Positions 44,750 through 53,378 of a stretch of 61,717 bases of DNA are shown in pieces. Each line of letters begins with the position of its first letter. Position 1 is the first letter of the stretch. The notes under the pieces were generated by a model. The model saw nothing but the letters and a program-made list of their open reading frames with translations. It was not told the DNA's origin and did no database searches. The stretch is from Peptococcaceae bacterium (GTDB lineage Bacteria > Bacillota > Dehalobacteriia > UBA4068 > UBA4997): NCBI GenBank assembly GCA_022797295.1, contig JAAWKH010000010.1:1-61717 (forward strand), written 5' to 3'. A program made the translations under genes and the position numbers.

Positions 44750-45394
44750 ATGACGGAAATAACAATTATTGAACCCCAGCTGATTGAAAGCAGAAGCTTT
44801 GAAATTATCAGTGAGATTTTGGGCGAGGAACGCCTGCAACAAATTCCGGCGGAGCAGCAAGGGATTGTGAAGCGGGTTATTCATACCAGCGCGGATTTTG
44901 ATTATGCCGACAATTTGGTTTTCAGCCCAGGCGCAGTGGCGCAGGCGCAGGCGGCTTTGCGCGGCGGCTGCACCGTGGTGACGGACACCCGGATGGCGTA
45001 TTCCGGCATTAATCAGCGCAACCTGAGCAAGCTGAACTCTGCCAAGGCCTGCTACATTGACGCGCCTGAGGTGGCGGAGCGAGCCAAAGCCCAGGGCGTC
45101 ACCAGGGCGGCGGTGGCTATGCAGCTGGCGGCGGAGCAGCCGGAAAACCGCATTTTTGCCGTTGGCAACGCGCCAACTGCGCTGTTGGCCTTGCGCGATT
45201 TGGTTTTGGCCGGCAAGCTGCAACCGGCTTTGGTGGTTGGCGTGCCGGTTGGTTTTGTTAATGTGGTGGAGGCCAAGGAGCTGTTTATGGAGCTGGAGGT
45301 GCCTTATATTATCGCAAAAGGCAGAAAAGGCGGAAGTAACGTGGCGGCGGCGATTGTTAACGCTTTAATGCTAGGCTGCCTAGACTGCCAATAA
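44750..45394 (+). CDS. cbiC: Cobalt-precorrin-8 methylmutase
   Basis: A 214-residue CbiC that moves the C11 methyl to C12 to give cobyrinate. The catalytic histidine is H45 (VIHTSADFDY); GVPVGFVNVVEAKE and RKGGSNVAAAIVNAL close the domain. ATG 44750 follows GAGG by a short spacer. The last codons (Leu-Asp-Cys-Gln-stop) lie inside the hairpin repeat at 45382-45502, so the element supplies the C terminus and stop codon. Confidence 0.94.
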   Translation: MTEITIIEPQLIESRSFEIISEILGEERLQQIPAEQQGIVKRVIHTSADFDYADNLVFSPGAVAQAQAALRGGCTVVTDTRMAYSGINQRNLSKLNSAKACYIDAPEVAERAKAQGVTRAAVAMQLAAEQPENRIFAVGNAPTALLALRDLVLAGKLQPALVVGVPVGFVNVVEAKELFMELEVPYIIAKGRKGGSNVAAAIVNALMLGCLDCQ

Positions 45395-45502
45395 ACGCCC
45401 ATCTTTGAACTCTTCACGGCGCTCAAATCGTCAACGTACTATTAGTACGCCTCCTCATTTCGCTTGTGAAATCATTCAAATCTGAACATTTCTTGACAGT
45501 CT
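45382..45502 (-). repeat. Covarying hairpin repeat, copy B
   Basis: A 121-bp element in reverse orientation to copy A (36831-36953). Terminal arms are AGACTGCCAA/TTGACAGTCT. Stem segments: CCAA/TTGA-side 45385-45391 with 45493-45499, TTTGAA (45404-45409)/TTCAAA (45475-45480), TTCAC (45413-45417)/GTGAA (45466-45470), and an apical GTACTATTAGTAC. The same stem positions in copy A carry different but still complementary bases. It begins within the last codons of cbiC, in the 161-bp cbiC-cbiD gap. Confidence 0.8.
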
Positions 45503-45555
45503 ATATACGACTAATAAGCGATCATCTTTGATAAGTAATAAAGCAGGTTTATTAA

Positions 45556-46722
45556 ATGGGAAAAAACAATATTCTGACAGATTTAGGTTCCATTGACGTT
45601 GGCGGCAAACAACTGCGCCGGGGCTACACCACCGGCACCTGCGCGGCCGGGGCGGCTGCGGCCGCCGCTTATATGGCTTTGCACCGGGAGTTGGTGCCGC
45701 AGGTGCAGGTGCAGCTGCCGGGGTTGCCGCAGGGCCAGCTTTTGCAGCTGCCTTTGGCCGAGGCTCAGCTGGAGGTGGACGGCGCGCTGGCCGCCATCAC
45801 CAAGGACGGCGGAGACGACCCGGATATTACCCACGGCTTGAACATTGTGGCCCAAGTGCGGCTGCGCCCTGGCAGCGGTCAGGTGCAAATCAGCGGCGGT
45901 CAGGGGGTTGGCCGGGTGACGTTGGCCGGTTTGAAAATCCCGGTGGGCGAGGCGGCTATCAACCCGGTTCCGCGGGCGATGATTGTTCAAAATGTGCAGG
46001 CGCAGTTGCCACCGGGCTGGGATGCGCAGGTGCTCATCTCCGCTCCCGGCGGCGAGGAGTTGGCCCGCCGCACTTTCAACCCGCGGCTGGGCATTGTGGG
46101 CGGCCTGTCCATTTTGGGCAGCACCGGCATTGTCAATCCGATGTCGGAGGAGGCTCTGAAAGAGAGCCTGCGCCTGGAGCTGCACGTGCTGGCGGCCCGT
46201 GGTTATCAGGCGGCTATCTTTGCCTTTGGCAATTACGGCTTGCATTTTTTGCGCAGCCAGTGCATTGACGAAACGCAGGTGGTAAAAATCAGCAATTATC
46301 TGGGCTTTATGCTGGATGAAGCCCGCCAGTTGGGCTTTCGGCGGCTGCTGCTCATCGGCCACCTGGGCAAGCTGGTGAAGGTGAGCGCCGGCATTTTCAA
46401 CACCCACAGCCGCGTGGCGGACGGCCGGCTGGAAACCCTGACGGCTTATGCCGCGTTGGCTGGGGCCGAACAGCCGCTTTTGGCGCAGCTTTATCAATGC
46501 ACCACCACCTCGGCCGCCTCGGCTTTGCTGGAGCAGGCTGGCGGCGGGCTGGCGGAGCAGGTTTATCAGCAGGTGGCGGAGCGGGCGGCCAGCCGGGCTG
46601 CTCTTTACGGCTATGGGGAGTTGGAAATCGCTGCCATTTTGTTTGGCGACGACAATCGTTTGCTTTACAAGCAGCCGCAGGCCGACCAATTTTTGAAGGA
46701 GCTGAAGCATAATGACGAATAA
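45556..46722 (+). CDS. cbiD: Cobalt-precorrin-5B (C1)-methyltransferase
   Basis: A 388-residue CbiD, the SAM-dependent enzyme that methylates C1 after ring contraction in the anaerobic pathway. RRGYTTGTCAAGAAAAA near the N terminus, VTLAGLKIPVGEAAINPVPR, GIVGGLSILGSTGIVNPMSEEAL and FGNYGLHFL are diagnostic. The ribosome site is weak (AGCAGG). It overlaps cbiET by 11 nt. Confidence 0.95.
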   Translation: MGKNNILTDLGSIDVGGKQLRRGYTTGTCAAGAAAAAAYMALHRELVPQVQVQLPGLPQGQLLQLPLAEAQLEVDGALAAITKDGGDDPDITHGLNIVAQVRLRPGSGQVQISGGQGVGRVTLAGLKIPVGEAAINPVPRAMIVQNVQAQLPPGWDAQVLISAPGGEELARRTFNPRLGIVGGLSILGSTGIVNPMSEEALKESLRLELHVLAARGYQAAIFAFGNYGLHFLRSQCIDETQVVKISNYLGFMLDEARQLGFRRLLLIGHLGKLVKVSAGIFNTHSRVADGRLETLTAYAALAGAEQPLLAQLYQCTTTSAASALLEQAGGGLAEQVYQQVAERAASRAALYGYGELEIAAILFGDDNRLLYKQPQADQFLKELKHNDE

Positions 46723-47968
46723 TCAACCGTTCACCCCTTATATTATCGGCATTGGGCCGGGAGACGCGGCTTACATATATCCGCTGGCGCAGCAACTGAT
46801 TGAGCAGGCGGAGGTTTTGATTGGCGGCCGCCGCAATCTGGCGGAGCTGGCCCGGCCCGGGCATGAAACTCTGGTGATTGACCGGGGCCTGGCTCAGGTG
46901 GCGGAATATATTCGGGCAAACTGGCAAAGCCGCCGCCTGGTGGTGCTGGCCAGCGGCGACACCAGCCTGTTCAGCGTGCGGGCGTATCTGCAAAAAAAGC
47001 TGCCGGAGGTGCCGTTTGGCGTGTTGCCGGGCATTAGCTCTCTGCAATATTTGCTGGCTCGGCGGGGGCTTAATCTGAATGAGCTAAAAATTATCACTAT
47101 GCACGGGGCCAACAACGCCAACCTGTTGAACACAGTGACGCGGGAGCGGGCGACGGCGATTTTTACCGGCGGCGAAAACTCGCCCCAGGCTATTGCCGCC
47201 CGGCTGGCTCAGCTGGACTTTGCAGAATTGACGCTTACGGTGGGCGAAAATTTATCCTACCCGGATGAGCGCATTGTCAGCGGTTCGCCGGAGCAGATTG
47301 CCGCCCAAAGTTTTGCGCCTTTAAGCTTGATGTTGGCGGAAAACGCTCAGCCGGAGGCCCGGCCTTGGCCCTATTTGCCGGCTGGCTTGCCGGACGAGCT
47401 TTTTGAGCGGCTGACGGACGCTTCCGGCAAAATTGTGCCGATGACAAAAAGCGAGGTGCGGGCCATCATCACCAGCAAGCTGCGCCTGCGGGAGAACAGC
47501 CGCTTGCTGGAGATTGGCAGCGGCACCGGCTCGGTGACGGTGGAGGCCGCCCTGGCCGCGTATGCCGGCCACGTTTGGACGCTGGAGCTTAACCCGCAAG
47601 CCCAAACAGCCTGCCGGCGTAACTTGGCCAAATTTGGCTTGGATAACGTTACTTTGATTGAGGGCGCGGCCCCGGAGGCTTTGCCGGACGCGCCGCCGGA
47701 GGGATATGACAGCCTGTTTATCGGGGGCAGCGGCGGCAATTTGGCCTCTATTGTGGCCCAGGTGTGCAGCCAACCGCAGCCTTTGCGGGTGGTGATTTCC
47801 GCTATCACGCTGGAATCAGTGGCGGAGGCGATGGCCGCTTTGCAGGCGGCCGGTTGCCAGGATTTGGAAGTTGTGCAGGCGGCGGTGGCTCGCAGCCGCC
47901 AGGCTGGCAGCAAGCATTTGATGATGGGGCTTAATCCTATCACCATCATTGCCGCCAACAAGGCTTGA
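46712..47968 (+). CDS. cbiET: CbiE-CbiT fusion (precorrin-6Y methyltransferase/decarboxylase)
   Basis: A 418-residue bifunctional protein. Residues 1 to about 205 are a tetrapyrrole methylase domain (CbiE, IIGIGPGDAAYIYP, C5 methylation); residues about 220 to 418 are the CbiT Rossmann domain with SAM loop GSGTGSVTVEAA (from 269; C15 methylation and C12 decarboxylation). Fused forms correspond to CobL of the aerobic pathway but occur widely in anaerobes. Confidence 0.95.
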   Translation: MTNNQPFTPYIIGIGPGDAAYIYPLAQQLIEQAEVLIGGRRNLAELARPGHETLVIDRGLAQVAEYIRANWQSRRLVVLASGDTSLFSVRAYLQKKLPEVPFGVLPGISSLQYLLARRGLNLNELKIITMHGANNANLLNTVTRERATAIFTGGENSPQAIAARLAQLDFAELTLTVGENLSYPDERIVSGSPEQIAAQSFAPLSLMLAENAQPEARPWPYLPAGLPDELFERLTDASGKIVPMTKSEVRAIITSKLRLRENSRLLEIGSGTGSVTVEAALAAYAGHVWTLELNPQAQTACRRNLAKFGLDNVTLIEGAAPEALPDAPPEGYDSLFIGGSGGNLASIVAQVCSQPQPLRVVISAITLESVAEAMAALQAAGCQDLEVVQAAVARSRQAGSKHLMMGLNPITIIAANKA

Positions 47969-47993
47969 TTTTTTTAATGGGGATATGTTATAA

Positions 47994-49139
47994 ATGGGGA
48001 TACTACATAATATGGAAAATATTAAAATGAAGCTGGCGATTATCGCCCTCACCAGAGGCGGTTGCCGCACGGCCCGCCGCTATGGCGATTTGTTGCCGGA
48101 GGCGGATATTTATTTGAAGCGTGAGGCGGCGGAGATGGATCCCAGGCAGCAAACCCGCAGGGATGAACATCATTTTGAGTGTCGGCTGGCGGAGCTGATG
48201 GCGGAGATTTACAGCCAATATGATGGTTTTGTGATGATTATGGCGACGGGGATTGTCGTCCGCACGATTGCTCCGTATATCGTGCACAAAACGCGGGACC
48301 CAGCCGTGGTGGTGATGGACGAGCACGGCGAATATGTTATCAGCCTGCTTTCCGGGCATTTGGGCGGGGCCAATGATTTGGCCCGCTGGCTGGCGGATAT
48401 TGTTCCCTACATGGTTCAAGCGGTTATTACCACCTCCACGGATTTGAACCAGCAGTTGGCTTTTGATTTGTTGGCGAAGCAGAACGATTGCCAGATTGTC
48501 AACATTGAGGAGCTGAAATATATCAGCGGCGCGTTGGTGAACGGCCAAAAGGTGGCGGTGTCCTGCTGTTTGCCAACGTTGCCTAGAACAGACGAGTGGC
48601 CGGCGCAGCTGGTGGATTGCTATTTGCAGGATGATTCGCCGGAGCCTAATTTGGTGTTTATTGATTATCACAAGGCTGGTTTTGTTAATTTTCCTAGGGC
48701 GCAGCATATTTTGCACTTGGTGCCGCGTTGCCTAACCTTGGGCGTTGGTTGCCGCCGCGGTGTTTCGGCCAAGGCGCTGATTGAAGCGGCGGAGCAGTTT
48801 TTGGCGAGTAACAAAATTCGGCCGGAGGCCATTTGCAAGCTGTGCTCGATTGACATCAAGGCCAAGGAGCCGGGGCTGATTGCTTTGGCAGAGTATTTGG
48901 GCGTGCCTTTTTGCACATATGGCGCGGCAGAATTGCGCCGGCAGATTGAGGAAGTTTCCTTAAAAGATTTATCCGATTTTGTGGAGCTGACGACGGGCAC
49001 GCCTAGCGTTTCCGCCGCCGCCGCTACTTTGGGAGCCGGAAGGGGTTGTTTTCCTCTGATTGAAAAGGAAAAATATCTGGGGATTACTTTCAGCTTAGCC
49101 AAAAAAAATAAAGTGTTTAAGTTTTCCCCCCAACAATAA
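47994..49139 (+). CDS. cbiG: Cobalt-precorrin-5A hydrolase
   Basis: A 381-residue CbiG that opens the delta-lactone and releases acetaldehyde during ring contraction. Three parts are visible: an N domain from KLAIIALTRGG with VMIMATGIVVRTIAPY and LSGHLGGANDLA, a linker, and a C domain beginning LTLGVGCRRGVSAKALIEAA and ending near TGTPSVSAAAA. Start is uncertain: in-frame ATGs at 47994, 48012 and 48027 all have weak ribosome sites; conserved sequence begins at 48027. Confidence 0.92.
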   Translation: MGILHNMENIKMKLAIIALTRGGCRTARRYGDLLPEADIYLKREAAEMDPRQQTRRDEHHFECRLAELMAEIYSQYDGFVMIMATGIVVRTIAPYIVHKTRDPAVVVMDEHGEYVISLLSGHLGGANDLARWLADIVPYMVQAVITTSTDLNQQLAFDLLAKQNDCQIVNIEELKYISGALVNGQKVAVSCCLPTLPRTDEWPAQLVDCYLQDDSPEPNLVFIDYHKAGFVNFPRAQHILHLVPRCLTLGVGCRRGVSAKALIEAAEQFLASNKIRPEAICKLCSIDIKAKEPGLIALAEYLGVPFCTYGAAELRRQIEEVSLKDLSDFVELTTGTPSVSAAAATLGAGRGCFPLIEKEKYLGITFSLAKKNKVFKFSPQQ

Positions 49140-49165
49140 ATAAACGAACCAAAAGGAGTTATGAA

Positions 49166-49918
49166 ATGCAAACGAAATTTTACGTGGTGGGCATTGGCCC
49201 CGGCGCGCCGGAGCTGATGACGCCGCAGGCTCATGCTGCTTTGCAGGAGGCGGAAGTGATTGCCGGCTACGGCACCTATTTGAAACTGATTAAACCGCTT
49301 TTTCCAGATAAGGAATATCTTCAAACGGGTATGACCGGCGAGGTTAAACGTTGCCAGCTGGCTTTGGAGCAAGCGCAGGCCGGCAAAATTGTGGCGATGG
49401 TGAGCAGCGGCGACGCGGGCATTTATGGTATGGCCGGTTTGGTGTTGCAGCTGGCCGAGGGGTTGCCGGTGGAGGTGGTGCCGGTGCCGGGCATTACGGC
49501 GGCCAGCTCCGGCGCGGCTTTGTTGGGCGCGCCCTTGATGCACGATTTTGCGGTGATTAGCCTTTCCGACCGCCTGACCCCGTGGGATAAGATTGAAAAG
49601 CGGCTGTTGGCGGCTGCCGAAGCGGATTTTTGCGTGGTGCTTTACAATCCGCGCAGCCACGGCCGGCCGGATTTGCTGAACCGGGCCTGCCAGCTGTTGG
49701 GCCGACACAAAGGCCCCGAAACCCCGGTGGGTATTGTGAAGAACATTGGGCGCGAGGGCGAGCAGGCCATTGTTACCACGCTGGCCGAGTTGGATGAAAA
49801 CCTGGTGGATATGTTCTCCACCGTGTTTATCGGCAACAGCCAAACCTACATTCAGCAGACGGTGGCCGGGCTGAAAATCGTCACGCCGCGGGGTTATCTG
49901 GAGGAGGCTGCTCAATGA
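49166..49918 (+). CDS. cbiH: Cobalt-factor III / precorrin-3B C17-methyltransferase
   Basis: A 250-residue tetrapyrrole methylase that methylates C17 and promotes ring contraction. VVGIGPGAPELMTPQA opens the protein; VIAGYGTYLKLI, VSSGDAGIYGMAGL and VVPVPGITAASSGAALLGAPL are CbiH/CobJ markers. Preceded by AAAAGGAG and overlapping cbiJ by ATGA. Confidence 0.95.
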   Translation: MQTKFYVVGIGPGAPELMTPQAHAALQEAEVIAGYGTYLKLIKPLFPDKEYLQTGMTGEVKRCQLALEQAQAGKIVAMVSSGDAGIYGMAGLVLQLAEGLPVEVVPVPGITAASSGAALLGAPLMHDFAVISLSDRLTPWDKIEKRLLAAAEADFCVVLYNPRSHGRPDLLNRACQLLGRHKGPETPVGIVKNIGREGEQAIVTTLAELDENLVDMFSTVFIGNSQTYIQQTVAGLKIVTPRGYLEEAAQ

Positions 49919-50667
49919 CGCGCCTTTTGGTGATTGCCGGCACGGCGGACGCGGTGCAGTTTGTGGCTGGGCAGCCGGCTGAGGTGGAGATTTTGGCCAC
50001 CACGTTTAGCCAGCTGGGGGCGGATTGCTTGGCTCCCCGGCCGGGCCTGCGCCTGCATTCCGGCGCGTTGGATTTGGCTGGCTTTGCCGCTTTGCTGGCC
50101 GCCGAGCAGCCGGATTTTGTGGTGGATTTAAGCCACCCCTTTGCGGTGGAAGTGAGCCGCAATGCCAAGGCGGCGGCCGCCCGGCAGGGGGTTGAATATT
50201 TACGCTTTGAAAGGCAGGCTTCAGAGGCGGAGGGCTGTTTGCATTTTGCCGATTTCGCCGCCGCCGCCGCTGCTTGCCAGCAAATTGAGGGCAATATTTT
50301 GCTGACTATTGGTAGCAAAAATTTGGCTCCTTTCAGTTGCCTGCCGGATTTTCAGCAGCGGTTTTATCTGCGGGTGCTGGCGGAAAGCCGTATTTTGCAG
50401 GAGCTGGAGGCTATGCACATTGACCCCGGCCATATTTTTGCAATGAAAGGCGTGGCCAGTGTGGAGCTGAACGTGGCTTTGGCCCGGCAATGCCAGGCGG
50501 CGGCCATTGTTTCCAAAGACAGCGGCCGCACCGGCGGCGTGCCGCAAAAGCTGGCGGCGGCGCAGCAGTTGGGCATTCCGCTGCTGTTGATTGACCGGCC
50601 GCCGGCGGAGGACAATGCCTGCCATAGCTTGGCGGAGCTGGAGAAGATAATATACGGCAACGTTTAA
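49915..50667 (+). CDS. cbiJ: Cobalt-precorrin-6A reductase
   Basis: A 250-residue CbiJ/CobK that reduces precorrin-6A with NADH/NADPH. Family features are LVIAGTADAVQF, VVDLSHPFAVEVSRNA, and the C-terminal SKDSGRTGGVPQKLAAAQQLGIP-type segment that contacts the cofactor. It starts within the cbiH stop (ATGA). Confidence 0.93.
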   Translation: MTRLLVIAGTADAVQFVAGQPAEVEILATTFSQLGADCLAPRPGLRLHSGALDLAGFAALLAAEQPDFVVDLSHPFAVEVSRNAKAAAARQGVEYLRFERQASEAEGCLHFADFAAAAAACQQIEGNILLTIGSKNLAPFSCLPDFQQRFYLRVLAESRILQELEAMHIDPGHIFAMKGVASVELNVALARQCQAAAIVSKDSGRTGGVPQKLAAAQQLGIPLLLIDRPPAEDNACHSLAELEKIIYGNV

Positions 50668-50684
50668 GGAGATTATTAAGAAAA

Positions 50685-52124
50685 ATGGCGAAATCTGCAT
50701 TTATTTTGGCGGCCACCCAAAGCGGCAGTGGCAAAACCACCTTTTCTATGGGGCTGATGGCGGCTCTGCGCAGCCAGGGCCACACGGTGCAGCCATTTAA
50801 GGTGGGGCCGGATTATATCGACCCGATGTATCACACGGCGGCTTGCGGCCGCTCCTCGCGCAATCTGGACGCTTTTATGCTGCCGGAGGATGTTTTGCGC
50901 TATCTTTTTGCCAAAAACAGCGCGGACGCGGATGTGGCCGTGGTGGAGGGCGTGATGGGGCTTTACGACGGCTTGCGCCCCGACGGCATTGAGGGGAGCA
51001 GCGCCCACGTCGGCCAGATTTTGCAGGCGCCGGTGGTGCTGCTGGTGAACGCGCGGGGTATGTCGCTTTCCTTGGCGGCTCTGATTAACGGCTTCCGTGA
51101 TTTTGCGTTGGCCAAAAGCGGCCGCCCGCTGGCTGTGGCCGGGGTGTTGCTGAATAATCTGAAAAATGAAATGTCCTATCAATATGCCAAGCAGATTGTT
51201 GAGCGGGAGTGCGGCCTGCCGGTGTTCGGTTGGCTGCCCAATTTGCCGGAGGCCGCCCTCTCCGAGCGGCATTTGGGGCTGCTTTGCAGCGGCGAGGTGG
51301 GCGATTTGCCACAAAAGCTGCAAATGCTGGCGGAGCAAATTTGCGCTCACTGCGATTTGCCGGCTTTGCTGGCGGCTACTCAAATGCAACAGCCGCCTGT
51401 TGTGCCGGAGCCGCCGCTTCCGGCCAGTCTGCCGGAAAGGGGCTGTGCGCCGGTGCGCATTGGCCTGGCGCGCGACGCTGCTTTTAACTTCTATTATCAG
51501 GACAGTTTGGGGCTGTTGGAGCAGTTGGGCGCGCAGTTGGTTCCGTTTAGCCCCTTGGCGGACGACGCATTGCCGCCGGATTTGGACGGGCTGCTGTTGG
51601 GCGGCGGCTATCCTGAGCTGCACCTGCCGGAGCTTTCCGCCAACCAAAGCTTGCTGGCCGATTTGCGCCGGCAGCTGGCGGCTGGTCTGCCTTGCCTGGC
51701 GGAGTGCGGCGGCTTTATCTACTTGGGGCGTAGTATGGAAATGCAAGGGGAAAGTTGGCCGCTGGCCGATGTTTTTCCGTTTGATTTTGAAATGACCGAC
51801 CGTTTGCAACACTTTGGTTATATTGAGGTGGAGCTTGACCAAGCCTGCCTGTTGTGCGACGGCCAACCTCTGCGTCTGCGCGGGCACGAGTTTCATTACA
51901 CGCAGCGCAAGCCAAACGGGGCGGGGGCGGATTGGCCTACCTTTTATCAGGCCAAAAAGCCGACTGGCGCGCGTTCCTGGCGCGAGGGCTGGCAGATTTA
52001 TAACACTTTGGGCGGTTATCCGCACTTTAATTTGTGGGCGGAGCCGCAGGCCGCCGTCAATTTTTTGCTGAAAGCGGCGAACTACCGGCAAATAAAGGGC
52101 AAGGAGGCAACCAATGCAGATTAA
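50685..52124 (+). CDS. cbiA: Cobyrinic acid a,c-diamide synthase
   Basis: A 479-residue glutamine-dependent amidotransferase acting on the a and c carboxylates. The N-terminal P loop is SGSGKTT (13-19) with KVGPDYIDPMYH following; the C-terminal glutaminase has GGGYPELHLPEL and nucleophile C341 (LAECGGFIYLG), with HEFHYT. It overlaps hemA by 11 nt, linking the cobalamin and tetrapyrrole genes. Confidence 0.96.
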   Translation: MAKSAFILAATQSGSGKTTFSMGLMAALRSQGHTVQPFKVGPDYIDPMYHTAACGRSSRNLDAFMLPEDVLRYLFAKNSADADVAVVEGVMGLYDGLRPDGIEGSSAHVGQILQAPVVLLVNARGMSLSLAALINGFRDFALAKSGRPLAVAGVLLNNLKNEMSYQYAKQIVERECGLPVFGWLPNLPEAALSERHLGLLCSGEVGDLPQKLQMLAEQICAHCDLPALLAATQMQQPPVVPEPPLPASLPERGCAPVRIGLARDAAFNFYYQDSLGLLEQLGAQLVPFSPLADDALPPDLDGLLLGGGYPELHLPELSANQSLLADLRRQLAAGLPCLAECGGFIYLGRSMEMQGESWPLADVFPFDFEMTDRLQHFGYIEVELDQACLLCDGQPLRLRGHEFHYTQRKPNGAGADWPTFYQAKKPTGARSWREGWQIYNTLGGYPHFNLWAEPQAAVNFLLKAANYRQIKGKEATNAD

Positions 52125-53361
52125 CGTTTTGGGCATAGACCATCAATGCACCGCTGCCGTGCGGGAGCTGGTGGCCTTTACGGAAACGGCAATGTTGGAA
52201 TTTTCTTCTATCATAATGGAGCAGGGGGCGGCGGAGGCTGTAATTCTTTCCACCTGCAACCGCAGCGAGGTTTACTATCTGCTGCCCGGCGCGGACGAGG
52301 CGCAGCAAGAGCAAGCCCGCCGGCGCATTTGCCAGCGCTATGTGGATTATTTTGGCCTGGGCCGTTTGCCGGAGGCGGCCCACCAGCTGAGCGGAGAGGA
52401 GGCAATTCGCCATATTTTCCGGGTGGCCGCCGGGCTGGAATCGGCAATTCCGGGCGAGGATGAAATTCTGCGCCAGTTAAAGCAGGCTTATGAGTTTGCT
52501 CATCGCTTCCACAACACGGACAAATGCTTTAACCACCTGTTTCAGGAGGCTATCAAATGCGCCAAGGAGGTTAAAAGCAGCCTGAAAATATCGGAAATTC
52601 CCATCTCGCCGGGCTATATTGGTCTGAAATATCTGGAGGAGCAGGCGGGCGGCTTTGCCGGCAAAAATCTGCTGCTGATTGGTTTTGGCGAGATTGGCCA
52701 GCTGTTTTTCCGCTATGCCTCTGAGCTGCCCTTTGCCAAAATAACCGTTTGTAATCGCAGCCAGGCTGCCGCCCAGGCGGCCTGTGCCAAGCAGCCCAAC
52801 GCTTGCTATCTCCAGTCCAGCCAGGCCAGAGAGGCTCTGCCGGAAGCGGATTTTGTCATCACCGCCACCAGCTGCCCCCACCTGATTTTGCGGCGCGAGG
52901 AATGCCCGCCGCGCAGCCGGCCGCTGTATCTGCTGGATATGTCTATCCCGCGCAATATTGACGAGGGCTTAAACGAGCTGCCCAATTACCAAGTGGCCAA
53001 CATTGACGTGCTGCAAAAGCTGGCCGAGCGCAACGCCGCCAACCGCCGCCAGCTGACGGAGCAGGCGGAGGAGCTAATCAACCGCTACACGGCGGATTTT
53101 CAGCGTTGGCTGGAGCTTTCCGAGCAGGATGAGGTCATCAAAACGCTCAACCAATCGGTGGATGAAATTGCCGAGGAGCATTTGAAGTATCTTTTCCAGA
53201 AAATTGAGGTCAGCGAGCGGGAGCGCACCATCATCAGCCGCACAATGCAATCCGCCCTGCGCAAAGCGGTGCGCAACCCCATTATCTCATTGAAAACAAT
53301 GGAGGACGCGGCCAAGCGCGAGCATTATTCTCAGGTGTTGCATGAGCTTTTCCACGGTTAA
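52114..53361 (+). CDS. hemA: Glutamyl-tRNA reductase
   Basis: A 415-residue enzyme for the first committed step of the C5 tetrapyrrole route, reducing glutamyl-tRNA(Glu) to glutamate-1-semialdehyde. The thiol nucleophile is C48 (LSTCNRSEVY); GEDEILRQLKQAY, the NADPH motif LLIGFGEIGQLF and LYLLDMSIPRNID are present, and a C-terminal dimerisation helix is complete. Sits between cbiA and the LRR gene. Confidence 0.96.
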   Translation: MQINVLGIDHQCTAAVRELVAFTETAMLEFSSIIMEQGAAEAVILSTCNRSEVYYLLPGADEAQQEQARRRICQRYVDYFGLGRLPEAAHQLSGEEAIRHIFRVAAGLESAIPGEDEILRQLKQAYEFAHRFHNTDKCFNHLFQEAIKCAKEVKSSLKISEIPISPGYIGLKYLEEQAGGFAGKNLLLIGFGEIGQLFFRYASELPFAKITVCNRSQAAAQAACAKQPNACYLQSSQAREALPEADFVITATSCPHLILRREECPPRSRPLYLLDMSIPRNIDEGLNELPNYQVANIDVLQKLAERNAANRRQLTEQAEELINRYTADFQRWLELSEQDEVIKTLNQSVDEIAEEHLKYLFQKIEVSERERTIISRTMQSALRKAVRNPIISLKTMEDAAKREHYSQVLHELFHG

Positions 53362-53378
53362 GCGTTGAGGAGGATAAA

